Below, in pieces: positions 14,193 through 25,845 of a stretch of DNA of 64,000 nt; the stretch's first letter is position 1; every line of letters begins with the position of its first letter. The notes under the pieces were generated by a model. It saw only the letters and a list, made by a program, of their open reading frames with translations. It ran no database searches and had not been told where the DNA came from. Origin of the DNA: Allacma fusca (taxonomy: Eukaryota; Arthropoda; Collembola; Symphypleona; Sminthuridae); the NCBI GenBank assembly GCA_947179485.1, contig OX359247.1, forward strand, positions 58,811,131 through 58,875,130, in the 5' to 3' direction. Position numbers and translations under genes: made by a program.

Positions 14193-15000
14193 AGCTGGAT
14201 TTATACTTTCCTCTTCCTTCGTACTTCACTCAAAAGTTGAAGCAAAATCGTCACTTCAAGCGTTTATACTTTACGTTTCACGCGTCACGTGACCCGCGCG
14301 TCACGTGATCGTCCTCCGTGCTTCCTCCGTGCTTTTCCTTTGTCATACTGGACATTTATACTTTAAAGTATAAGTGAAAATTATCACTTTTGCTTCACTC
14401 ATGCTTCACTCTCGCGAAGTTGAAATTTTTCAACTTTGCATGAGTGAAGGGAAGAAGGAAAGAGTGATGAGACTCTTTCTTAGTGCTGACGTGCATTGAT
14501 TATCGTAAATTGAGACAAACAAATATTTAGAGTGAGTTCAAACTTATATTTTTGAAACTCTAGTTTCATTATTATTATAATGAACTTACCCAAAATATGT
14601 ATTATGGTATTTTTCATCCGATGCTCCAAGTTCTTCTACCAGCTTTACTAGCACCTTGTTCATTTCTTCACCTCAACGTATACATTAACCGAATTCTCCG
14701 GTTTTTATATTTATGTAAGTAGTACACTAACAATACTTTCTGTGGAAATTCTTGATCGTAATTCATATTTAAATACTAATCTATTTACGTGATGAAATTG
14801 AAGACACGGAATGAAGTGATTTCGCGCGGGAGGCATTTATACTTTCCTCCAGAGCAGAGACAATGAACGTGAAACCTTCCTTCACGCTTCATTTCGCGCA
14901 TTTTTTGGCTTAAAGTTTAAATTACCAACGTTACGTTTGGGGTAAAGTGAAATGATGGTGACATGAACGTGAAATGAAGTTTGAAAGTATAAATCCAGCT
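14193..15000. mobile_element. Non-autonomous TIR DNA transposon, 808 bp, AGCTGGATTTATACTTTC ends
   Basis: The element starts AGCTGGATTTATACTTTC at 14193 and ends with its inverse, GAAAGTATAAATCCAGCT, at 15000: an 18-bp perfect terminal inverted repeat. TAT flanks both sides (14190-14192 and 15001-15003) and is a likely 3-bp target duplication, although a TA duplication cannot be excluded. The core TTTATACTTT of the terminus recurs inside near 14263, 14353 and 14837, so the ends have subterminal copies of the same motif. Two TCACGTGA octamers lie 16 bp apart (14285-14292, 14301-14308) in a GC-rich patch unlike the surroundings. There is no transposase frame. A 3-bp duplication would suit a PIF/Harbinger relative, but that is inference. 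Confidence 0.75.
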
Positions 15001-15003
15001 TAT

Positions 15004-16494
15004 AAGAGCATCCTTCAATGTCCCAAAATATTTCTCAATTACAATGCTCTCTCTCTCTCTCTATTTTTACTAAAGTATTCTCCATACTAAAAAATGTCTC
15101 TTTCACAAGGACATGTAAAGGAGAAAAATTAGGATTTTGGTGAATACAAGTAATGTAAGAATAGCTTCACCGTTATAGAAATGTCCGTGTTCCTCTGTGA
15201 GGGACTCTTATAGCCAGAGTACACTTTAACATTGAGCTCTTACAGGAAGGAAACCAGCACTGGGGTAAACGGGAATGTGTGGGGAAAAAATTCCTCAAAA
15301 ATTACAAAAATCCCTTAAAAAAGGTATCTTCAAACAGTAAACGCATACTTTGCTCCAAGCTATAATGTAGGTTAATAATTATTATATACAGTAACTCTTA
15401 TGAGAGATGCTTTTTTACAGAGATTAGACATCATCTGTAGTTATATTTAATTACTAGTTGTGAAAAATCTATTGAAGGACACGGGCGGAGCAGAGACAAC
15501 TGGAGTAACAATTACTGGCCCTCCAAATTACCTCAAGAGAGTCTACTATTATGCAATCACATGATAATGCATCGTATTGTAGCTAGGAGCTTAAATAAAA
15601 TTGGAGCTTTCTCCAGGTCTTCTGAAAAAAGGAATGTCATAATTTCCCAGGCGTATGTAGCTGCAATTCCGGGGGAAGTTTTTCTGACCCACGTTTCAAA
15701 ATGTGACATAATTATAGCAGGCGATTTCCTATGACCTCATTGTCTTCTGCTTTGCTGGCTGTGTTTTTCAAATATGCTCTTATAAAGAGACCAGACTTTG
15801 TATGGAGAAGGCCTAATGTTGATAATCAGATATTATAGAGAGCAACTTTTTTAAAAAAAGCTTAAAACACGTGGTTAGCGTGAATCTTGGAACAAAAATT
15901 GCTCCAGAGGAGTCCCTGCTTTTATAAGGCTTTCTGTAGAGAGCCTACACTGTGTAGTGAGATATAAAGGGCTCTAGTACATGATTGGATATTACGATTC
16001 TCATAGATCATGAGAACTAAAATTCTACAGACTTGGTTGTTGTGTCTAATTTGAAGTTGACGTCTTACTTCAAGGGTGAGATAAGATTATGAATTCATTT
16101 GGACCTTCCATAAAGTGGCTTTCATTCTTGGACCCAGAGTCTTCCTGAAATAATAGTGCTAATTCCTCCTGCCGTACTCTTTCCGTATGGTGTAGAGCCG
16201 GGATGTAACAGCATCTCTGTCAGGATCAAAGTTCCCATTGTCTTTATATGTAGACCAAATTTAAGATTATGTTAAATTAGGAAGTGTCCAAATGGGATCC
16301 TGAAGGCTTTTGTAAAGACAGTGCTGGTGTAAGGGCGGCCGGGATATGGAGAGGGTACTTTATGCCCTGTAACTTGGTCCTCCGTTTCACAGTGTCAACA
16401 TTTCATTTTACAAGGTATCCACAGTGCAGGGAAACAGGTCTTATCTTCATTTTCTGCATTATTAACATTTCTTTATGAATGAGGGATATTGGAG
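15004..16494. other. Non-coding stretch, nothing recognised
   Basis: No supported gene. A short (CT)n tract lies at about 15045-15062. Lone MITE-like ends such as TATAGCCAGAGTACACT near 15210 and GAGAGCCTACACTGT near 15940 suggest decayed copies of the TACAGT-ended family. Confidence 0.5.
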
Positions 16495-16669
16495 TACAGG
16501 ATGCTCTCGCTATAAGGGCTCAACGTCTAACAGCAAGTTTCCTTGGGAGAGTGAAAAAGACCCTGTTGGGATTACCTATTTTAATTCGGATCGCAAAGAG
16601 TGAGCTTGCTTTTTTAGGAGGGGATTTCCCTCCGAATTAGGGGAGCTGTTATGTAGGGAGTGGACTGTA
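16495..16669. mobile_element. MITE of the TACAGT-ended family, near-complete copy
   Basis: The left end is TACAGGATGCTCTCGCTATA and the right end is TGTAGGGAGTGGACTGTA, an imperfect inverted pair 175 bp apart. This is one of the better preserved copies at the left terminus (CTCTCGCTATAAGGG). Confidence 0.65.
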
Positions 16670-18759
16670 GGTGGAGGAATTATTGCTCTTCCTGCAAATG
16701 TAAATGCTTATCATTTTTTATTGTACTAGAGGGGAGGCAGGGAATTTGCTGGGATAGTGTGATTGTCCTGTCTTCCTTGCCCTTCCTTTGCCCCGGCTGT
16801 CCATACATAGTCCTTGTAATGTTCTCTTCCTTAATGGTCCCTGTGTATAGTGACATGACAAGATGACAGCATCAGGACCTAGTTTCTTCCTCCCGTCAAT
16901 TCAATTTACATAATTACTGGGTCCTTTAGTAGATAGGTGGAATTATTTATAAAATATGTATCAGTCCGCATTGTGCATTAGTATTCATCGCTCATTGCCC
17001 CGTTCCCCATATGAATTTAACATGGACGGGATTTTACTTTGGAAGATTGCTCCAGCAATTTCCCTCCAATTGTTTTTTTTTCAGGAGTACGAATTCGTTG
17101 ATGTAAAAAGCTAAACATTTCACCCTTTCCCCCATGAGGTTACAGTAAATCCCAAGAAATTAAAGTCTGAGGGAGAGATGTCTGAAATAAGGAGATAATG
17201 TCACTTTAAGAATTTCTATGGAGATAAAAATTCACCCTATTTTAATACATGACTAATTTTAACGCCACTAGTGTTTTTACGTTAGCAAGTACAACTTATT
17301 CGATGAAGTTACAGAAGTTGCTATGTTTCGCAGAGCTATGCTTTTGAATAGGCAGAATACGGGATTGGAATTTTACGGTGTCTATCAGTAATTACTTATA
17401 TAAAGATCGACACTGTAGAGAAAGTCGGCTTTGTGTAGTTTGAAGGTCTCTGCTCAAATTCATAATACAAGTAAACTGGGCATTTGTATAGGGAATATTT
17501 TCTGTATAATTTACTGTTTTACAATAATACGACGCTAAAATGAACAATTAGACACATGAAGTCTGAGAAACCAATAACTGTGTTTTTTGGGGGGCACTGT
17601 GAGATTTACAAAGTGAGAACTGATAAAAGGAGCGACCGAGCGGGGATTTAGCCTCACACCATTGCATTCATCCATTGTCTCCTTAAAAATCCCCATTGGA
17701 GACGCTCATCAAACGTTTTTCAGAGTTTGTCTCCTTTACCACCGATGTCTGTTTTGGGACATTGTTCCTTGAGCCCTTGTGTCATGGTCACTCTAATTCT
17801 GGGATGAAAGGTACACACACACACATATGCAATCTTCTCAACTCTCGTCAATTGTATTCAGTGCAGTGGAACTTGAGAGAGGATAAGAGCTGACACTTTG
17901 AGTTCGTTTGAAGAATAAGTTAGAGGAAAAGGCTATTCCATTTATTCAGTCAACGAGATCATGTCACTGACTGCTAAGGAGATCACAATAAGCTTACCAG
18001 TTTGAGAGTCTAATTTCTAAAATAGTTAAAAATATTTTATGAAAATATGAGAAATTCCTGGGGTAATAAAAAGTACGTCCCACACACAGTTTGGATGGGA
18101 AAAAGCGAACCCCTATTTTATTTCCCAACTCTCCGGATTTCACTCCTGGACTACACTCAATCACATTTTAGCCCTAGAAGCCCATAAGGTTTCACATCTC
18201 TCAATATTATTTTTTTATTTCGGAATCTATATTTTCTAAAAACTTTTGCTTCACAATTTTGCCCCCCCCCTTCCCAAATAGCTTATGTTGTATTTGTTAG
18301 ACCACTCTTTAAATTTCCTACAAATCATATTTTTCCCCCAACTTTCGAAATTTAATATAATGTTCAATAACCAACATTATTCTTCAAAAACAAAAATCTT
18401 AGTTTCCTCCTCTCTTCTTGGGCTAGGATAATTTTTAATTAGTAACTTTAATAAATCTAGAATTAAAATGATTTTTACTAAATTTTTTAGAACTGTCTCT
18501 TGTACTTGGTAGAGAGGAGGGGTGGGGCTTCGAGAAAGATCATCGCACTTTGTACACAAGGGAGGGAGTCAGTTTGAAGAGGTATGAGGAGTAATAAAAG
18601 TATGGGTTGAGATGTGACAGCGTCCGATAATGACTCCTTTAGCTTGTACATCACGCCCGGAGAGAAACTCACCCATCTCCAGAAAGTCATATAGCTCGAA
18701 GATGCGCTGGCTTGGAGTGAAATGAATGACTGGAGAAATCGGGAGGATTTTCTACAGAT

Positions 18760-18811
<52 letters not shown>

Positions 18812-20821
18812 CACACACACGTCTCTGGCTGGTTGTAATCATGTGTGCGTAGGTAAGGAATTGTGTGTTTGTATGCAGGAACTGGTTTGGCATGGATGAC
18901 AGAGATGTCTACATTAGTTAGGGCTATTCAGCTAAGTTTCCCTCCTATATGGATGGAATGTGTGGGGAGACGTAATTCCCGTGTGTTCCAAATGCTGACA
19001 CATATCTATCTATATATAGGTATATATGTATGTAGGTACATAATAATTATCTATAGTATGGATGTACGGGAAGGAAGGAGAAGCAGCCCTGGTTTACTTT
19101 GCTAAGCAGAGCAGAGGATCTCCTGAGTGAGAGAGTTTTGGAGTTGTTGGAAGGAATAAATGAGGGAGTGGTATATGGCCTATACTGGAGTACGCACATA
19201 TTTCAGGAGCCCGTACGTGGGGTACATTGGCCAGTGGTTTTAAAGCATCATCATCATGACTATGGTATATCTGGTGCGGATTAAGTGCACTCCCTGTGAA
19301 AATTCTCCTGGATGTATGGTAATTATTTGCCAGCTCTCGAGAACTCCATCCATTCCTTCTGCGTCTCACGGTTCAGTTCCCAACTCACTCCCGTCCCGGG
19401 TTCTCTCTTTCCCCTTTTCTTTCCCTTTCTCTCTCACTCTCACTCTCACTCTCTCTCTCTCTCTCCCATATTTCTCATGTTGGAAGGAATCAGAAGGCAA
19501 ACCTTGCTTTATGAGCACGCATCTTCCAACTCTAGTAATAGGACCATATCTGTATATCCACATGTAAAATTCACATTTTCTGGAGGAGCATTTAGATCCC
19601 TACAATTTCCTGCATGTACACTTTATACTGTCATCTCTTGTTAAGAGACGTCCCTTATAAGAAGGGTTTCGTTTCTCCATTGGGGCAAAAATACCCTCGC
19701 ATTCCTGATTAATTCAATGTTAATTTTTATCCTTTGAGCAGCATCTGATTATAACAGTCAAATTTTGCAGATTTTTAGGGGTGCAATTTTAAGGACAGTG
19801 TCCCGCTCAAGGACACATGCAGTACAAATGCAAATAAATCCAAATGCTTTCTACAGTATGAAAGATTCCATTAAAAATTCCTGCGAAGAAATGTTTTGCA
19901 GGAAATGGGGGCACAATATTTTTTGGGAGTTCATTTTGCAAAAATTTGAAGGGAGAGTTGCCTTTGGGGTTTGCTGAAAAAGGCATATGAAGATCATTTG
20001 TTTTTAAGGAGAAACACACCTAACCCATATGATGTCTTCACCGACGATATGAGATTGTACTCAAAATGTATGTACACATATTTGCCTTTCACTGGGGTCT
20101 GTTCTTATGAAAGTTATGAGTACATTGATGGAAGCTGGTTCTGACAATGAATGGAGCACACTTTGTTTTTCTAAGGCAATGTTTACATTTCATATGATGG
20201 CGTAAGTGTAGTGCTGCTTTAATTTCCTACCTTTTTTTTCTACTTGTCTGCTCTTTCATTGGAGAACAAAAAAGAAAAACAATTTGGAATGGATTTTCGT
20301 CTTAAAATTTCCCCATTTTACTCACAATCAGCACTCAAGTACCTTTCCGTCTTTTTGTCTTATGTAAATATAAGTACATTACTTTGGCTCGTTTGGCTTC
20401 ACAGCAGTCCACTATAGGTATAGGGATCCCCTATACCCCTACTATTTTGTTACCTACAAGGTTACACAATCAGCTACCACCACTGAGCTGGTTTATTTTT
20501 TACTATTTGGTGTAAACACTCTTCCAGATAATAATAATTATATTAGTAATTATAAGAAACTGCATGTTTCAATCAGGGATCGGTCAATATCTCTGATACA
20601 AGCAAAAATGCAGAAATCAAACCCACAAATTTAGTATGGAAAAATTTGGACTCACGTCGTTTGCAATTCATTAGTTTTTTATTATATAACGGCTTTTAAA
20701 TTAGAAATTGGTTATTTTCACGGTGCTGGAAAATTAATTCCCTATTTTGAGGCTCATTTCACACTGGATCCTCTCTAAAAAAATGAGGGCCTTGTCAAAT
20801 TGACTGTTGTCCTTGTAGTCA
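16670..20821. other. Non-coding stretch with a compound microsatellite
   Basis: No supported gene. It contains a poly-C run (about 18262-18270), the compound AC/GA/AC microsatellite at 18761-18820, a (CT)n-rich stretch near 19430-19466, and a possible transposon terminus at 20030-20050. Confidence 0.55.
18761..18820. repeat. Compound (AC)n(GA)n(AC)n microsatellite
   Basis: AC dinucleotides run from 18761 to 18792, GA from about 18793 to 18810, then AC again to 18820. Open frames overlapping it on the minus strand are repeat-encoded. Confidence 0.9.
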
Positions 20822-21010
20822 TACGGTACACTTTGGATAGTCGAGACTTCCTCTTAAAAGCATCTTAAAAAATTTCTCTCCGAGAGCAAAAATATTCTTG
20901 GAGAAACTCCTATTCCCACATTTAAAATTTTTGCTCGTTATAAAAGGACGTCATTAAACGAGTCCTTACTTGATGTAGTAGAAGTGCTCTTAAAGTCGGG
21001 GCTGACTGCA
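20822..21010. mobile_element. MITE of the TACAGT-ended family, degraded copy
   Basis: The left end TACGGTACACTTTGGATAG and the right end CTTAAAGTCGGGGCTGACTGCA form a weak inverted pair at the expected spacing of 189 bp. Both ends carry several changes from the family pattern. Confidence 0.4.
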
Positions 21011-22962
21011 TTGTTTTCCCGATGCAGTTACTGTTGGGTCCCAATGTGACACCATGAGCGGCTCAGAGTTTGAGTGACGATCAAGAGCAAGCAAGTGCAG
21101 TGAGGCTTTTAAAATGGGAAATGTACGTGCGATTATCTGGTTCTCTATTGCTGTCCTGATGAGTGTATAGCGAGGTATTGGCCTGGTCCTCCTCAACGCT
21201 TCAATGCATCATAGTAGCAGTCAGTCACTTATTGTTTGGGGAAAACTCCCATATGTACATGCACGTGATTGTACATGAGCGTGAAATGAGAACGTGAGCA
21301 GTCCCAGCCTATATCTATCTATAGGTTGGCCTTTATAAGAAGTGCGGGAGCATGATATCTACCTATGAGCATGAGGGGTATCTACGTTTCCACATAATTA
21401 TATGTAGATACATAACTATCTATCTATATCTTACATATGTGAGCAAGGGTGCATTAATGGGGTACGTTGAGGGATATATGTATGTATTTACATACTATAT
21501 AATTGCTTGTACTTGCTACTCTTACCCCTTTTGGCCCTAAAAGCCTACCATGATGTGATTCCATTATTTATTCCATATGGCTCTCTGATATTGCACTCTT
21601 CTGGGGGTTGAGAGTCCGCCCTTACAACTTGAGCTCTCCCTCCCTGTCACTCTCCCATACACTCATCCCTGTATCTCTCCCTTGTGTCCTCTTCCTCCTC
21701 TAGACTTCCTTTTTGCAATGAGTTCCATGTGAGTACATGTCTCTAGCCCAAGTTCCCAGTCAAACATAGATGACATTCAAAGGAAAGCAATGCTTGAAAC
21801 TATCGGGAGAAATCTTACAAAATAATTACGTATAAATAGTATGAGGGGAATGCTCTTATAGAGAGGCATTTTTTACAATGTGTTAAAGGGGCTTCCAGGC
21901 AATTTTTTACCTGTCGAAAGGAATCTCATTGCGAAGTCACTTTCTTCTCCACTGACCTTCTCATTGAATATAATTTATTTTGTTTTTTCCAGAGAATTGC
22001 TTGGAAATCAGAAGGGCCAAATTTTGTAAGAACAACAGTGTTCTTACATGTAGACTGTACTGTTCATAGGCAATTCCAGATTGAGTGCCTTTTCTAGAAT
22101 TTATTATTTAAAGCCGAAATAGGAAGGGGATTCATTGAAGGGAATTCTTAGAATTCAACATTGAACCTTTCACAATTTCTATGCTAAAAATTAAAGGTGA
22201 ACAAGCGTATTTTTTGCATATGAAAAAAAATGGATTTTTTGTTTACAGCGGGGCTATGTGTATGTGCTGTAATGCTAAAAGCTAACTTCCCCGTCTACTT
22301 TGCTCCGAGATGAGAGGTTGTAGCTCTTGCGTCTTGCTAATTATTAAAAAAAATGATGATGCTTTGTTGGACATGACTTTGCTCCAACAACAAATTATTT
22401 TTTCTTCCAACATCCTGAGAGGTAGATACTTGAGGTCCTGAAAGCACAATAATTAGACCTATGTGTGCGTTTATGTTTACCAGGCTACAAGATCAGGTCA
22501 AAATTTCTTACACGAAGGGGCTTCTTCTGTCTCAGGGGTATTTTCAATATTTGCAGTATAAATATAACGGGTCAATACATTTATCATTGAGATTTCCCAG
22601 ACCTCGCAAAAGTCTACTACTAAAATTTGGCAGTTAAAGGATTTTGTTCCCTATGAAATTCTGAAATAAAATTTAATGGCGGCTAATGGCGATTAGGTTG
22701 ATTTTGGCCACCGGAGAGAAAATGTCCTTTTGAGGGGATCTCCCAAAGCAAATGTGTACTGTAGTATTGAGAAATCGGGAAATTCTTACAAAAGCTTTTG
22801 TTGGAGGTAAGAGGGTGAAAATTAGATATATTGAAATAATGATGGAGGTTGAGAAAGCGGAAGAGTGCAGGGAAGTGAAAAGCGGGAGATATGATTAAGG
22901 GATTTGACTTGACTCGTCAAAAGTGCCAGAGGCTACATCCGAATCATCCCTCCCATCCCATA
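21011..22962. other. Non-coding stretch, nothing recognised
   Basis: No supported gene or RNA. A possible lone MITE right end (GTGTACTGTA) lies at about 22754-22763. Confidence 0.5.
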
Positions 22963-23649
22963 TCCTGGCGTAGTATGTATGTATGTATGTATTTTAGGGG
23001 GTCCCACAACCAAAGTTATGGGACACTGCTCAGGCCATCAGTGGGCCCATTGCAGATTACCCTGTCGAACATGTTAATTTACGAATAGCATTGGAAGAGT
23101 GAGCATGGGATGTCCACTTTCCTGAATTTGCTTATCCGATTTCGTATCCCTAAGTTGCTATTTGGGCAACTGCTTCACTAAGATATGCAATCTACTCAAG
23201 TTATTTCAGGGGCTCCGGCTGCTATTCTACCAAGAGTAAAATGCAGGTGAGCCTCTGCACTTTATGCAGAACCTGAGGAATGTGCCAGATATTGGGACAC
23301 TCACCCCCAAGTCAATACCTCAAGGCAATGACGTGGATTCGTGGTAATCACTGCTAAATCAAAATGTCACAAAAGCCTATGGGTGCAAACTACCCGGGAA
23401 TCAAGTGCTGATTCGGTGGTGACAAATCACTAACAGCACAAGGTAGCGTTATGGTGCAAGACGCTCGCCCGGTAGACACTTGACAGCAGGGATCACAACT
23501 CTCCAAGCAGAGAGACTCGGGTGGTGGAGACAAAAAAAAAAGAATTATGTGTCTCAAAGTTTTTATGCAGATCTGCCAAAAGATAAGGGAGCTCAGATGA
23601 GCACAACCTCACCTCTCGACAGTCCTGTAGCAACCCTCCTGGCGTAGTA
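22963..23649. repeat. Unidentified repeat-like island bounded by 13-bp direct repeats
   Basis: TCCTGGCGTAGTA occurs at 22963-22975 and again at 23637-23649, followed in each case by a short GTAWG-type tract (GTATGTATG... and GTAAGTAAG). The 690 bp between are visibly less AT-rich than the neighbours and lack microsatellites. This is compatible with an old retroposon or a pair of related 3' ends, but no coding frame or tRNA-like head is evident. Confidence 0.35.
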
Positions 23650-25821
23650 AGTAAGAATAGGATCGTATGGATACTCAGAAACGTTTCAAACCATAATATA
23701 TAAACGTACATGTGTAGAAAAATAAAAATTGTATAAAAATTATTGTTTTAAAAAAGTCCTCAAGTAAAAGTCCGTTATAGCGAGAAGACAGTAGATATAT
23801 ATAAACAGATTGAGCTGTATAGTGTGCAACAGTTTTGCTCCTCCAATTATTTCCTCTGGGGGCTTTCTGACACAATTCCAATTAGCAATCATTCATTTTC
23901 CTTCCACCTTACAAGCTAGAGTTTTCAGGTGTTACAGACGTTCCTACGAAACTCCTGATAAGATTTAAAGTGCAATTAGTAAATAGCTTGATTTCTGCTG
24001 CGACTATCATCATTTTAGTCTAAGCAAGTAGCAAATAAAAGATCTCATATTGAGAACATCTCAAAGTCAGGCTGCGAAAAGTAATTGTAAAAAAACCAAG
24101 ATTTTGGAGCTTTTTTTTTAGCCCCGGCTCTGGTGCAAATGGGGCAAAATGAGTTGGAGTTATATCCCACTTGAAACTTACACTTTTGAGGCTCTAAACT
24201 CCACCAGGTGTCGTTTCTTTGGGCTTTGGTCTCCAACACAAAATGTTACCGGTTTGAGGGATAACTTGTAGGGCTACTCCCATAAAGAGATTGGACTGTA
24301 GGTTCAAAGGGAAATGTGTTTTGTGCCTTATATGGGACTGGGACGTGAGTGGGAATTCCAAAATACATAGGAATAGCTCGTGAATAATTGCCTGTGCTTT
24401 GGCTTTCCCAATGTCCTTAAAATGGCATAATTAATTCTCCGTAGAAGACAAAAGGGACGATGTGGGAAACGTTCCGAGTCAGAAGCAGGCAAGCAGGGAG
24501 ACCGTATACCATCTGCATAATATCATGAGCTCCCAGCATATAATTACAGTATATGTATAGGAGCGAGGGCATCTACAAAAAGGGAACAAGTGCGTGCAAA
24601 TCACAAAATCACACCTACCGTAAAGCCATGCACACTCACACACACACACACACATTATAGACACTGAATCAGATCTGTCCATCCCCTTTACAATTCATTA
24701 TGAATTTTATCCATCCCTTCAAGTTACAAATAGGATTCCGGGGAAGATATCTTTTTGTGCTGACATTATAAAGCTCCATGAGATAAATACACCCTCACAT
24801 ATCTATGCATCCTGACAAGCTAACAAATGCAACTCATGTAGCCTGCCCTTGAGCGTCCCATTGTCCATGTTTCACTGACACTCATTTCAGAGATAAATCT
24901 TTCCTAACTGATTCCTCCTTGACTATTCTATGCACACCCTTTTATTTATTTCTAGTAACAATAATGATTATTATTTGTAATAGCAATTACTACATATCGT
25001 CAGTACAGATTTATATTTTAGCTGTTCGTAAAAATTCCTAAAAAAGTGCACTTTGTCCCCTGAACTGTTGTGGAAGGCACATGTTCGTGTGTGTACCTCT
25101 TGACAATACATACATACATATTGATAAACATTCCGTTCAAAACTCTTTCATTTTATTTCCAGCTTAATCAGAAAGTAACCCACCAAAGAATTATGAGAAA
25201 CTTATTAAGACTGGATTCATGCTGATGTGGGTTGAAAAATGGGAAATGATGTGTATAAAAATTGGTGGTGAGATCATGGGAGACAGGGAGGGGATATTTT
25301 GAAAGGATGGGATGGATAGAGTGAACGTCTATCTCATATGTAATGCCTGTCTGTTGGGAGTATGTACTCAAGTGCTAAGATTCACATCAATGTACTTACA
25401 TGCACACGTGTTTGCATATAGATAATGAGTGTGTGAGGGGAAAAGGAGAAATTTACACGTATGTATATAACATGCTAAGAAATAAGCAGTGTTCGACGAA
25501 AGGGAAACAAGTGCTGGAGAGAAGAGGCAAAAACAGAGAGAGAGAGCTGAGATTTGTAAGTTTCAAATGAGAGCGAAAAGAGTGTGGTGTAAATTTCCTC
25601 CTTGGTATATACATACGTACAGTACAATCTGAGTACAAAAGGAGCCCTAAAGGTCCCAGAATGTAGTTCCTATAATAGGATCATATTATGGGGGGAAAAT
25701 TAATGGGGTGTTAAATGCGTGTGTGTGGAAACGTTTTTTCCCTGTAGAGAAAGTCCTTTCTGAGGGTTGCTCTTCCAGAGAGATTTTCCTGTATTTTTGT
25801 GGATGTGTGTTTGTTATTGGA

Positions 25822-25845
25822 TGTGTGTGTGTGTGTGTGTGTGTG
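25822..25845. repeat. (GT)n microsatellite
   Basis: Uninterrupted GT tract; a second one lies at 26011-26032 about 165 bp downstream. Confidence 0.9.

Noticed and set aside
19099-19284. Plus-strand open frame containing AEDLLSERVLELLEGINEG
   Set aside because: It looks helical and faintly exon-like, but the acceptor is weak, no good donor keeps the frame, and there is nothing to join it to.
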